DNA of 64,000 nt from Clostridium yunnanense. GTDB taxonomy: Bacteria; Bacillota; Clostridia; Clostridiales; Clostridiaceae. Of this stretch, positions 9,218 to 19,344 are shown in pieces. The stretch is taken from assembly GCF_016595795.1 (NCBI RefSeq), contig NZ_JAENHN010000053.1, positions 1 to 64,000 on the forward strand. Reading direction: 5' to 3'. Within the stretch, counting starts at the first letter, position 1; each line of letters starts with the position of its first letter. Under the pieces are notes generated by a model, which worked only from the letters and a program-made list of their open reading frames with translations, was not told where the DNA came from and did not search any database. A program made the position numbers and the translations under genes.

Positions 9218-9330
9218 AAAATAATCAAACACTTGGGTACAAGTTTCCGATTACGATAGCATTCTAAGAAGCTTTTCATAGCGGAAATGAACTTAAGGAA
9301 AATATAAGAACAACTTTAAGGAGATAAGAA

Positions 9331-9762
9331 ATGAAACTTAGTGCTTTTAACTACGGAGCTAATGCCGTTAGCTTCATAAAAAACGAAAAGAAATACGGTA
9401 TGATATGTGCATGGGCAATGCAAGCTGATTACGACAAGGTTTTAATGCTGTTAGGCGCTCAAAGTGTCACTGGCAAAAACATTAGCAAGGGAGACATTAT
9501 TGGGGTTAACGCATTAAATGTAAATCAACAAGATGTAGTCGAGGCTTTAGGCGATGGTCATTCAGATACTGCTGATAAGTTTAAAAATATCAAGCATACA
9601 GTAAAAGAGTCTGCCATATTAATAGATGACGCTAGCAATCGTATGATTGTAGAAGTTATCGATGTATTGCATCTAGAAGGAATTGAGCAAGATAATTTAA
9701 TCTATGGACTGATAAAATCCTTTGAGAGTAGCGACACTAAAAAATACAGTTTATCTGAATAG
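9331..9762 (+). CDS. flavin reductase-like FMN-binding protein
   Basis: The protein has 143 residues, and the start follows AAGGAGATAAGA. The sequence NYGANAVSFIKNEKKYGMICAWAMQADYDKVLMLLGAQSVTGKNI follows the pattern of the flavin-reductase/FMN-binding split-barrel family. The later part (KGDIIGVNALN, RMIVEVIDVLHLEGI) forms the remaining barrel strands. Members reduce free flavin or act as flavoredoxins in anaerobes. It lies downstream of the FMN-protein/ferredoxin pair but has its own promoter-like site. A link to the same redox response is likely but not shown. Confidence 0.75.
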   Translation: MKLSAFNYGANAVSFIKNEKKYGMICAWAMQADYDKVLMLLGAQSVTGKNISKGDIIGVNALNVNQQDVVEALGDGHSDTADKFKNIKHTVKESAILIDDASNRMIVEVIDVLHLEGIEQDNLIYGLIKSFESSDTKKYSLSE

Positions 9763-9946
9763 TACTTCTATAGATAAACCAGTTCCAAATAGAATCTATA
9801 TTTGATATTCCTATTACATTAATAGTTAATAGCATTATCTCTTAGTTGTATTGAAAATAACTGGATTATCTATTCCGCTGAACTGATAAAATTTAGAGTG
9901 CTGTACACTAAGACTATAACAGTGCAGTGCTTTTAACGCTTTTATC

Positions 9947-9982
9947 AAATAAGCCCACGACATTTCTGCCGTGGGCTTATTT
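9947..9982. terminator. bidirectional terminator
   Basis: A 13-bp stem (AAATAAGCCCACG / CGTGGGCTTATTT) with a 10-base loop is flanked by A-rich and T-rich runs. It abuts the stop codon of the glucosidase gene on the minus strand and also follows the flavin reductase-like gene on the plus strand. Confidence 0.85.
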
Positions 9983-9983
9983 A

Positions 9984-11519
<1,536 letters not shown>

Positions 11520-11559
11520 TTACTATTAATAACATCATAAATTAGTTTAATATAAAATG

Positions 11560-11709
11560 TTATTTTTGATTAGCAATCATTATTAACATCAGAATCAATC
11601 CTGCTACGCTGAATAGACCTCCTACTGCATAATAAAATACTATATAATCGGAACTTGCTCCCGCTGTTTCTATACCCCCCTTTAGAAAACTTCCAAAGGA
11701 AATTAATCT
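11560..11709 (-). pseudogene. C-terminal remnant of a membrane transporter
   Basis: The only open frame here lacks a start and reads FGSFLKGGIETAGASS, then a hydrophobic helix (VFYYAVGGLFSVAGLILMLI) and a short polar end before a stop at 11560. An in-frame stop closes it on the upstream side at 11710-11712. This looks like the last transmembrane helix of a secondary transporter, probably MFS. It lies directly upstream of the phospho-beta-glucosidase gene in the same direction. It may be what is left of a deleted sugar or glycoside permease. Confidence 0.45.
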
Positions 11710-11718
11710 TTAGAATAG

Positions 11719-11760
11719 AAAAACCTCTGCACATAGGATAATTAAACCATGTTACAGAGG
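11719..11760 (-). terminator. terminator of the amino acid permease gene
   Basis: On the minus strand CCTCTG pairs with CAGAGG, extended by ACAT/ATGT and GG/CC across a short loop. TTTTTC follows. It lies about 110 bases after the permease stop codon. Confidence 0.65.
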
Positions 11761-11868
11761 CTTCTATTTTTATTTTATAGTTTGACATGAGCGATATGCT
11801 ATGCTACTTTATCAACTTCTTCAATGTCTTTTTTATAGTCAGGTTTTGTTTAGTTATATTAAAAATTA

Positions 11869-13317
11869 CTAATCAGTGCTATTTGTATCCTTACAATCAT
11901 TATCTTCTGCCAATTCCTTTGAGAATTCTACTCCCACCTTTTTACGATATGCTTTAATATTCATGCTATCTCCAGCTGTCTTTCCAACTTTAGAACTTCT
12001 AATAAACTTCATTACAAGGTATGCAGCTGAATATATTACAAGCATAACAATTCCGGCAACAAGCCCTGCTCCTTGACCAGAAATAAAAGGCATACTTAGT
12101 ATGATAATAATCATACTTCCCAAGGTAATCCAAGAGGTATAAGGGTATCCAGGCATCTGGCACTTTCCTTCTGGCGGACAACCATGAATTCCACGTAATT
12201 TTATTTGAATACCTAGAATTACTACATAAGTAACTAGAAGCGCAAAGCTACTTGAGCTTATCAAAAACAAGTACATTCTTGGAAACAACATCCCTAACCA
12301 CAATGCTAATAACATTGAAAAACCTGAAAATAATATTGCGCGATATGGTACATCTGTTTTGTCCTTTAGCCATTTTGGTGCTTGCCCTTCATCAACAAGA
12401 GATCTCATCATTCTACCTATTCCAAACATAGCTGCAAGAGAAGCTGACAGTATAGCTGTAATAAGTACTAAATTCATAACAGAACCAGCCCATCCCATTC
12501 CAAACCTATTAAGAGAAGCTACCATAGGACTGATTTTTTCACTTAGCTCAGATGTTGGAATCAATGGAAGCAGTGCAAGTGTATATAATACATATAATCC
12601 AACTAGACCAAACACTGTATTTCGTATTGCCTTAGGAATTGTTTTTCCAGGATCAGCGGTTTCTGAGGCAGCTAACCCAATTATTTCAAAACCAGCATAA
12701 GCAAACATAACTATTAGCATACTTCCTGCAATACCTTTTATTCCACCTGGTGCAAAGGCCTCTCTTTTAAGCTCCCCCACTCCCACTGGTGATATCTTGG
12801 TGATTCCACCTAATATTAATAATATCGCGATAATAATAAATGAAACTATAGCTAACAATTTTACGGCTGAAAGACCACTTGCCACTTTGCTCAATCTATC
12901 TGCACCTAATAAATTAATAAGAGTAACAGCTATTATTATAAAACTCCCCAAGAACAAAATAGATATATTAGGAAACCACTCACTTAATAAAATTGAAACA
13001 GCAGTAGCCTCACTAGACATAGACAAGATCATACCAGTCCAATACATCCATCCAACAACGAACCCAACTCCAGGACTTAAGACCTTCCCTGCAAAAGTAT
13101 GAAAAGATCCAGAATGTGGGCTAGCTACAGTTATTTCAGATAAAGCATAAAGTATAAAATAAACTAATATTCCTGCTAATATATAAGATATTACAATAGA
13201 AGGTCCTGCAGCATTAATAGCTACGGCTGAACCAAGAAAAAATGAACCTCCTATAACAGTTCCTAGTGCCATCATGGTAAGATGCCCTACAGACAATCCT
13301 TGTTTTTTCTTTTCCAT
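11869..13317 (-). CDS. APC-superfamily amino acid permease
   Basis: The ATG at 13317, eight bases after GGAGG, gives 482 residues. About 12 hydrophobic segments are visible. Family signatures are LTMMALGTVIGGSFFLGSA in helix 1, GPSIVISYILAGIL, and FAYAGFEIIGLAASETADPGKTIPKAI in the helix 6 region, as in the AAT/GabP/ProY group of amino acid:H+ symporters. It should import an amino acid across the cytoplasmic membrane; the substrate cannot be inferred. A cysteine pair in HGCPPEGKCQMPG lies in a loop of the second half. The gene appears monocistronic, with its own terminator at 11719-11760. Confidence 0.88.
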   Translation of the reverse strand: MEKKKQGLSVGHLTMMALGTVIGGSFFLGSAVAINAAGPSIVISYILAGILVYFILYALSEITVASPHSGSFHTFAGKVLSPGVGFVVGWMYWTGMILSMSSEATAVSILLSEWFPNISILFLGSFIIIAVTLINLLGADRLSKVASGLSAVKLLAIVSFIIIAILLILGGITKISPVGVGELKREAFAPGGIKGIAGSMLIVMFAYAGFEIIGLAASETADPGKTIPKAIRNTVFGLVGLYVLYTLALLPLIPTSELSEKISPMVASLNRFGMGWAGSVMNLVLITAILSASLAAMFGIGRMMRSLVDEGQAPKWLKDKTDVPYRAILFSGFSMLLALWLGMLFPRMYLFLISSSSFALLVTYVVILGIQIKLRGIHGCPPEGKCQMPGYPYTSWITLGSMIIIILSMPFISGQGAGLVAGIVMLVIYSAAYLVMKFIRSSKVGKTAGDSMNIKAYRKKVGVEFSKELAEDNDCKDTNSTD

Positions 13318-13455
13318 AACATTGTCCTCCAATATGAAAGTTGTATTGCAACAATAATATTATCTCTAAAGGAGTCGAATGTATTCTCATATTAAATAAT
13401 ATTGGTTTATCTTTACATGAAATATATTTATATTCATAGTTTTTTGTTATAGCAG

Positions 13456-13501
13456 TAGAGCTGATTAGTTTTTATTTTGTAATAAAAAACTAATCAGCTC
13501 T
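13456..13501. terminator. long hairpin, probable terminator
   Basis: AGAGCTGATTAGTTTTTATT pairs with its complement ending at 13501, with one bulged base and a short loop, followed on the plus strand by ATTTTAAATT. It lies about 110 bases beyond the SDR gene on the minus strand. The T tail is not strong on the minus strand, so its efficiency there is uncertain. Confidence 0.55.
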
Positions 13502-13613
13502 ATTTTAAATTCAGGTGCTATTAAAGCTATGTTGAAATTTGGTGCATATCAAGCATATGCTTTAAAAACAATTAATTGAAATTATATTATTAAACATAAC
13601 CTTAATCTATTCT

Positions 13614-14381
13614 TTACTTTTCTTTATGAACCACTCCAGCAGTAGCTTGATGAGTTGGTGTTACTGTCACTTCACATATTTGTACATGTGCAGGTACAGA
13701 AGCAGTATAAAGTATTACATCCGCTATATCTCCAGCTGTTAACGGCTCAATACCTTTATAAACAGCATCTGCCTTTTCTTGATCCCCATGGAATCTAATT
13801 ACACTAAAGTTTGTCTCTACCATACCAGGTTGTATGTTTGTTACTTTTATAGGAGTGTCAACTACATCCATTCTCAAACCGTCGCTGATAAATTTTACTG
13901 CAGCCTTTGTAGCACAATAAACAGTGCCTCCTGGATATGCAACTATTCCAGCAGTAGATCCTATATTAATTACATGACCTCTTCCATTTTCAATCATGAT
14001 TGGAACTACTTTTCTTGTAAGGTATAGAAGACCTTTGATATTAGTATCTATCATAACATCAAAATCATCAACACTCTCTTCATGAACCTTTTCAAGACCT
14101 TGAGCAAGACCTGCGTTGTTAACTAATATATCTATATTTCTTAAATTTTCAGGCATACTTTTAAAGACTCTGTCAATGCCTTCCTTATCACGAACATCTA
14201 ATTTATATGTGTGAACTTCAGCTTGATACTTTTTCACTAATTGATTTTTTAAATTATCAAGCTTCTCTATATTCCTTGCACAAAGAACAAGAATAGCTCC
14301 TTCTTTTGCAAATCTTATTGCTGCAGCTTCACCTATACCACTACTAGCTCCACTTATAAAAACTATTTTATCTTTTAACAT
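13614..14381 (-). CDS. short-chain dehydrogenase/reductase, YdfG-like
   Basis: The protein has 255 residues, typical of classical SDRs. The cofactor loop reads SGASSGIG (10-17), followed by the NNAG motif, the catalytic Ser in GSTAGIVAYPGG and the YCATKAA catalytic YxxxK. The ending IQPGMVETNFSVIRFHGD matches YdfG-type NADP-dependent 3-hydroxy acid or serine dehydrogenases. The arginine in LCARN after strand 2 favours NADP(H). It should oxidise a small hydroxy acid or reduce an aldehyde in the cytoplasm. GAGGTG precedes the start. The neighbours give no pathway context. Confidence 0.88.
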   Translation of the reverse strand: MLKDKIVFISGASSGIGEAAAIRFAKEGAILVLCARNIEKLDNLKNQLVKKYQAEVHTYKLDVRDKEGIDRVFKSMPENLRNIDILVNNAGLAQGLEKVHEESVDDFDVMIDTNIKGLLYLTRKVVPIMIENGRGHVINIGSTAGIVAYPGGTVYCATKAAVKFISDGLRMDVVDTPIKVTNIQPGMVETNFSVIRFHGDQEKADAVYKGIEPLTAGDIADVILYTASVPAHVQICEVTVTPTHQATAGVVHKEK

Positions 14382-14490
14382 TTTTACACCTCTTCTTTAA
14401 CTTGTTTCTTCCAAAACTTGATTATGATAAGATATTCATAATAGTAACCGTTAAATTTTATTTTAATTATATGTGGAAAAAATTGCAATC

Positions 14491-15618
14491 CTAATAATCC
14501 CACCATGCCGAAAATTGATTTTTTAGATCTGATTCTAATATTACAGTTTCACCAACTTTAGGTGCTATTAAATTAACACCTGATTTTTTTGCCTCGTCTA
14601 TTGCTCTCTCAACAGGTTCTTTCCATCCATGAAAAGCTAAGGTAAAAGCTCCCCAATGCATTAGCATCATATTTTTGCCCTTTACATTTAAATGAGCTTG
14701 AACAGCTTCTTCTGGCATCATATGCATAGAGGACCAACGTCTATCATATTGAGCTCCTTCTATTAATGTAATATCAAAAGGACCGTATTTGTCTCCTATT
14801 TTATTAAAATGTTCACCATATCCACCATCTCCACTAGTATAAAAACTTGTGTTTTTACCGAAAATAGCCCAGCCTCCCCACAAAGTTGTGTTTCTGTTAA
14901 AAACCCCTCTGCCAGAAAAATGTTTAGAAGGAAGTAAAGCAACCGGAATATCTTGAAGTCTTCCTTCCTGCCACCAATTAAGCTCAGTGATTTTTTCTTT
15001 CTGAACACCCCATCGTACCAAATGAGCACCTACCCCTAAAGGTACAAAAAAACATCCAACCTTGTTCTTTAATTTGATTATAGACTGGTAATCTAAATGA
15101 TCGTAATGATCGTGAGTTATAAAAACAGCATCAATAAATGGCATTTCATCAAAGATACGAGCCATATTTTCACTATATTTATATCTCTTACTCCCCGCAA
15201 AAGACACTGGAGAAGCAACTTTGCCTAGCATAGGATCTAAAAGCAGCTTTTTGTTATCTATACTAAGTAAAAAAGCTGAATGTCCAAACCAAGTTAAGCT
15301 ATCTTTTTCACTTTTAATCTTTTCCCAATCAACAGCAGACACTGGAATTTCACTAGCAGGATTTCGTTCATTATTATCTTTTATAGAATCTCTAATCATA
15401 GAAAAGATATCAGACACTCCCATAATCATTTCTGTTTCATTCTCATTAACGAATTTTCCATTGACATAGTTATCAAACTGCTTGTAAAGTTCTTTATTGG
15501 GTCTTCCACCGAAAACTGGATTTAAGTTTATAAACAAGGTCACAACTATACATAATAAAATTAGAAAAACAAATAGATATATCATGTTTGTTAAGATCCT
15601 TTCTGACCATTTTACCAC
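14491..15618 (-). CDS. membrane-anchored MBL-fold hydrolase (NAPE-PLD-like)
   Basis: The frame opens at GTG 15618 (375 residues); an ATG at 15585 after AAGGA would remove 11 residues and is equally possible. A transmembrane segment (IYLFVFLILLCIVVTLFINL) comes first. The metal-binding motif THDHYDHLD follows, and the end contains LMHWGAFTLAFHGWKEP, as in NAPE-PLD and related phospholipase/UlaG-like hydrolases. It is expected to hydrolyse a phosphodiester or lactone with two zinc ions. The mature domain may lie outside the membrane or face the cytoplasm; topology is not clear. Function in bacteria is largely unknown. Confidence 0.8.
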   Translation of the reverse strand: MVKWSERILTNMIYLFVFLILLCIVVTLFINLNPVFGGRPNKELYKQFDNYVNGKFVNENETEMIMGVSDIFSMIRDSIKDNNERNPASEIPVSAVDWEKIKSEKDSLTWFGHSAFLLSIDNKKLLLDPMLGKVASPVSFAGSKRYKYSENMARIFDEMPFIDAVFITHDHYDHLDYQSIIKLKNKVGCFFVPLGVGAHLVRWGVQKEKITELNWWQEGRLQDIPVALLPSKHFSGRGVFNRNTTLWGGWAIFGKNTSFYTSGDGGYGEHFNKIGDKYGPFDITLIEGAQYDRRWSSMHMMPEEAVQAHLNVKGKNMMLMHWGAFTLAFHGWKEPVERAIDEAKKSGVNLIAPKVGETVILESDLKNQFSAWWDY

Positions 15619-15864
15619 CTAAGGTTATTTATATAATTTTTTAAATATATTTCTTTTTATGTCAGTATATCAATGTATATAAAAAAAGTATAGGAGAACG
15701 CCCATTACAATATAATATATTTTTTAGAATATTGAAGCCCTACATAAATTCATTTGATTTTTGTTTACTGCAACTATATAATGAGTTCCGTAGTATATTA
15801 GTGAACAAGCAACACTAAATACCACTTATCATTAAGTACAAGAATTTTATTAAAATTATATAAA

Positions 15865-15960
15865 GAGTTCCTATATCGAAACTTAATTTATACTTGTTTG
15901 AAAATCCCGGCTTCTGGGGATTTTCAGGCATGTATAAATTAATAGTTGAGTTCGGAACTC
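15865..15960 (+). ncRNA. structured RNA element, copy A (candidate cis-regulatory leader)
   Basis: Three nested stems can be read: GAGTTCC/GGAACTC (15865-15871 with 15954-15960), AATTTATAC/GTATAAATT (15885-15893 with 15932-15940) and GAAAATCCC/GGGATTTTC (15900-15908 with 15917-15925). The element ends 22 bases before the phosphoesterase start. A second copy with the same layout but compensating base changes lies at 32978-33075, before the ABC-F gene. I do not recognise it as a known riboswitch. A MITE that can form a hairpin is the alternative. Confidence 0.55.
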
Positions 15961-15982
15961 TACAAATGAGGATGGAAATTTT

Positions 15983-17353
15983 ATGCGTATCTCAAAAATA
16001 TACAAGGCAGTAATATTAATTTCTTTTATGTTTCTTTTAGTAAGCTGCGACAGTTCATCAATGAAACTAAAAGAAGATTATAAAATTAAATCAGGTAAAG
16101 ATATAAATTTTTATATCACTACTGACTTACACTATTTATCTAAAAGTCTTACGGATAATGGAGATGCTTTTAATAAATTTGTTTCTTCTGGTGACGGTAA
16201 AGATCTTCAATATATTGATGCTATAACAGAGGCATTTACCTCTAATATTGAAAGCAAAAAACCTGATGTACTCATTATTAGTGGTGATTTGACTACTAAC
16301 GGAGAAAAAGAAAGCCATGTTGATCTGGCAAAAAAATTAAAGACTATCGAAGAAAATGGTACTTCTGTATACGTAATACCTGGTAATCATGATATTTTAA
16401 ACCCTTATGCTAGAGGATTTAAAGGGGATAAGCAATTTGTCACTGACAATATAACTGATAAAGATTTCAGCAAAATCTATTCCAATTTTGGATATAGTGA
16501 AGCAATATCAAGAGATGAGGATACATTAAGTTATCTTGCTACACCAACTGAAGATGTATGGCTTTTAATGCTCGATACTAATAAATATAAGAGCAATATC
16601 AGTATAGGTGCTCCACAGTTAGGTGGCGAGCTCACTCATAAAACCTTAAACTGGATAAAAAAATGTAGTGAATTGGCTAAAGAAAAAGGTGCAACAATAA
16701 TAACGGTAATGCACCATAATATACTAGATCACAGCGATGTGGTACGTAAAGGCTTTACTTTAGATAACAATGAGGAAGCTCTTAAGATATTTAAGGAAAA
16801 TAAATTAGATTTAGTTTTAAGCGGTCATATTCACATCCAAGACATAGCTTCTGACAATAAGGACAATCCAGAGCTTTATGATATTGCTACAAACTCCTTG
16901 GCTGCATACCCCCACCAATATGGAATTCTTAAATATTCATCTAAAGATGAAAGTTTTACATATAGTACTGCTAAAGTAAATGTAGCACAATGGACAAAGG
17001 ATAACGGAATAAAAGATGACAAGCTTAATAACTTTGATAAGTACTCAGAAGATTATTTTGGAAACTTTGCTTATAATATGATTTCTAAACACTTTACTGT
17101 AACAGATAACTACTCAGATGCCGAGATAAGATTAATGTCTGAAACTATGAAAACCTTAAATCTAAGATATTTTGCAGGAACTGAAAATTTGAATTCTAAT
17201 GATGTTATAAACTCTGAAGGATTTAAAATCTTGACTAATTCCTCGGAAGATTTCTTTAAGAGTTATGTTCAAAGTATATCTAGTGACAAAGATACTGATG
17301 ATAACAATCTCTATTTTAAAATTCATAATGAAGCTTCTAAAGCTAAAAAGTAA
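15983..17353 (+). CDS. calcineurin-like metallophosphoesterase lipoprotein
   Basis: The protein has 456 residues. The signal peptide ends in a lipobox LVSC (about residues 19-22), so it should be anchored to the outer face of the membrane. The metallophosphatase motifs appear in order: TTDLHYL, SGDLTTNGEKESH, PGNHD, MHHN and SGHIHIQD, with the metal ligands intact. It probably removes phosphate from an extracellular nucleotide, nucleic acid or cell-surface phosphodiester. The start follows GAGGATGG. A conserved hairpin element lies directly in the leader and suggests regulation of the mRNA. A terminator follows at 17388. Confidence 0.9.
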   Translation: MRISKIYKAVILISFMFLLVSCDSSSMKLKEDYKIKSGKDINFYITTDLHYLSKSLTDNGDAFNKFVSSGDGKDLQYIDAITEAFTSNIESKKPDVLIISGDLTTNGEKESHVDLAKKLKTIEENGTSVYVIPGNHDILNPYARGFKGDKQFVTDNITDKDFSKIYSNFGYSEAISRDEDTLSYLATPTEDVWLLMLDTNKYKSNISIGAPQLGGELTHKTLNWIKKCSELAKEKGATIITVMHHNILDHSDVVRKGFTLDNNEEALKIFKENKLDLVLSGHIHIQDIASDNKDNPELYDIATNSLAAYPHQYGILKYSSKDESFTYSTAKVNVAQWTKDNGIKDDKLNNFDKYSEDYFGNFAYNMISKHFTVTDNYSDAEIRLMSETMKTLNLRYFAGTENLNSNDVINSEGFKILTNSSEDFFKSYVQSISSDKDTDDNNLYFKIHNEASKAKK

Positions 17354-17387
17354 TTCTATGATTGATTCTTATATAAATTGCAGTGTG

Positions 17388-17420
17388 AAAGCCGCTAAAG
17401 AGTGTAACTTTAGCGGCTTT
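17388..17420 (+). terminator. rho-independent terminator of the phosphoesterase gene
   Basis: A 13-bp perfect stem (AAAGCCGCTAAAG / CTTTAGCGGCTTT) with a 7-base loop is followed by TTCTTATCT. Confidence 0.85.
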
Positions 17421-17488
17421 TTCTTATCTATCTTTGCAGATGCATATGAGTAAAATATATTAAAACTTCCCATTCTTAAAGAACTTTT

Positions 17489-18175
17489 CTAACTTTTAAT
17501 ATAATTTAATAATTCTTTTGGATCCTTCAAAGGTCCTATAGGGCCAGCTGAAGTAGGCGTAAAAATAGCCATCTTGCTATATTGACCGTCTAACGGAAAT
17601 ACTATAGTGTTGTATACTAATTTAAGATCAGACTTATTATCTTTTCCATACTTCCAGTTCATAGTTATCTTATTTGTATATATAAATTCTACAACATTAT
17701 TGCTTTTTTCCTGTTTTTCTATATCTCTACTGCTTATAGCAGTTTTATAAATATCATTTGCGCTTGTAATTCTTGCTTTTACTAGCTTTACTATCTTATC
17801 AAACTTCTTGTTCTTTTTATCTATAACTGTTTGTTTTCCTTTATTATAGTATACAATCTTATCTGGCACCTTAATTAAATCTTCTGCATCACTAGTTCCA
17901 GTTGTAGTATTTACTTTAGGGGTTGTTGGTGCATTTACTTTATTGTCAGTTGTATTATTTACTTTAGTGTCTGTTGCATTGTCCTTTTTAGTATCAGTTG
18001 CAGTATCAGTTGTATTATCAGCTTTCGTTTCTGCCGTCTTATCATTCTGGCTTGTACTATTATTAGACGAAGTGTTATCTTTTGAAGTTTTTGCGCTACA
18101 TCCATAAACAGTAAAGATCATCATGCAAATTAGAACAGAAATAATTGCCTTTGTTTTTATAATACTTTTATTCAT
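17489..18175 (-). CDS. lipoprotein with Asn/Thr/Asp-rich linker, function unknown
   Basis: The ATG at 18175 follows GAGGAGA and gives 228 residues. A signal peptide ends in a lipobox-like VYGC. About 75 residues of low complexity follow, built from repeats such as TATDTKKDNATDTKVNNTTD, which would act as a flexible spacer through the cell wall. The C-terminal domain of about 125 residues (KVPDKIVYYNKGKQTVIDKK onward) is predicted to be folded and is not recognised. It is monocistronic and convergent with the phosphoesterase gene. An extracytoplasmic role is likely; nothing more can be said. Confidence 0.75.
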   Translation of the reverse strand: MNKSIIKTKAIISVLICMMIFTVYGCSAKTSKDNTSSNNSTSQNDKTAETKADNTTDTATDTKKDNATDTKVNNTTDNKVNAPTTPKVNTTTGTSDAEDLIKVPDKIVYYNKGKQTVIDKKNKKFDKIVKLVKARITSANDIYKTAISSRDIEKQEKSNNVVEFIYTNKITMNWKYGKDNKSDLKLVYNTIVFPLDGQYSKMAIFTPTSAGPIGPLKDPKELLNYIKS

Positions 18176-18326
18176 ATCAGTTCTCTCCTCACTTACTATA
18201 CTCATATAACACAGAAATTTACTTATCCCTATTTAAATGAGTTTTGTTAAAATTTTACAAAATATTACCCTCCAATTACGATAACAATATTTTGCTATTA
18301 TGTCAACCTTCATAATATCAATTAAT

Positions 18327-19127
18327 TTATTCAAACTTTTTATAAAACAATTCCTTTGCTTTTATTTGCGGATGATGGTAACGTTCTATTCCTATAGTTC
18401 TCTTATTATACTGGATAGCTTCTTTAGGACACCATTGTAAACATCCAAAACAAAGTTGGCAATTATCTTGTTTCCATTTTGGCCTTCCATCCTTCATCCC
18501 AATGTTCTGTGCTGGACAAATCCTACTACAGGTTGCACAATTGATACATCTTTCATTAGCATAAAAACCTTTATCTAAAGAACCAGTAGATTTATAAGCA
18601 CCATTATAAATCATACGTTCAAAAATATTTTTAATTTTTTTATGTTTATGTGGAATTAATTCTGCTTTTCTAATACTTTCTGCAATAATAGGAATTCTAA
18701 TAGTCTCTTCTTGAAAAAGTCGTTTTTTCTCATCATTAGTTGTCAAATGATCTTTTTCAGGCACGTTATGAGGCATTCTTATATCAAAACATGCAGCTAA
18801 AGAATGTCCTTTTTCTGCTATGAGCTTTTGAATTTGTTCAAACACAATTCCAATACCCTTAGGATCTCCATGATTAGAAATAACAAATATATATGGTGAT
18901 TTTTTTCTAATATCTAACTGTTTTATAAATTGATCTACTAATTTAGGTATTCCACTAAAAATCGTAGGTACTACAAACCCAATATTATCTGCATCCGTAA
19001 ATAACTTCTGTGATAGCCATTCTTGTCTGATTTGTATTAATTCAGTGTTATCGAGGTGTTGTGATAAATCTTTTGAAACCTTCAAACTGTTGCCTGTACC
19101 TGTGAAGTAGTAAATTATTGTATTCAT
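18327..19127 (-). CDS. EFR1-family flavodoxin/ferredoxin fusion protein
   Basis: The ATG at 19127, nine bases after AAGGA, gives 266 residues. The N-terminus IIYYFTGTGNSLKVSKDL is the FMN phosphate loop of a flavodoxin domain. The C-terminus carries two ferredoxin motifs, CINCATCSRICPAQNI and CQLCFGCLQWCPKEAI, for two [4Fe-4S] clusters. EFR1 proteins are common in clostridia and are thought to move electrons between flavin and iron-sulfur partners. A strong promoter flanked by two MarR-type palindromes drives it, and the marR gene is divergent. It is therefore probably induced by whatever ligand or oxidant the MarR protein senses. Confidence 0.9.
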   Translation of the reverse strand: MNTIIYYFTGTGNSLKVSKDLSQHLDNTELIQIRQEWLSQKLFTDADNIGFVVPTIFSGIPKLVDQFIKQLDIRKKSPYIFVISNHGDPKGIGIVFEQIQKLIAEKGHSLAACFDIRMPHNVPEKDHLTTNDEKKRLFQEETIRIPIIAESIRKAELIPHKHKKIKNIFERMIYNGAYKSTGSLDKGFYANERCINCATCSRICPAQNIGMKDGRPKWKQDNCQLCFGCLQWCPKEAIQYNKRTIGIERYHHPQIKAKELFYKKFE

Positions 19128-19164
19128 AAAAATTATTCCTTTCATTAGCATGTCAGCTTTAAAA

Positions 19165-19233
19165 ATAGTTTCCTCGAAACAATAATATCAATCTGCTTTA
19201 TCCTTGTCAATATAGTTTCTAAGAAACTATATT
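19165..19233 (-). promoter_or_regulatory. EFR1 promoter flanked by two MarR-type operators
   Basis: On the minus strand TTGACA (19210-19205) and TATTAT (19187-19182) are exactly 17 bases apart. A perfect 25-bp palindrome with half-site AATATAGTTTCT (19209-19233) abuts the -35 box. A weaker copy, ATAGTTTC-CTC-GAAACAAT (19165-19183), overlaps the -10 box. A MarR dimer at either site would block the promoter. Confidence 0.75.
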
Positions 19234-19344
19234 TTATGTTATACTATTACTGTATTTTTTAATTACTGAATTTACATAAAAAATATAAGACTGTGTCAGT
19301 TAGACCCCTAATCTATTTTTAAAACTATTAAGGAGGATTTAAAC

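Noticed and set aside
11570-11788. Minus-strand frame of 72 codons
   Set aside because: It runs through the terminator of the permease gene; the neighbouring frame gives the transporter-like peptide.
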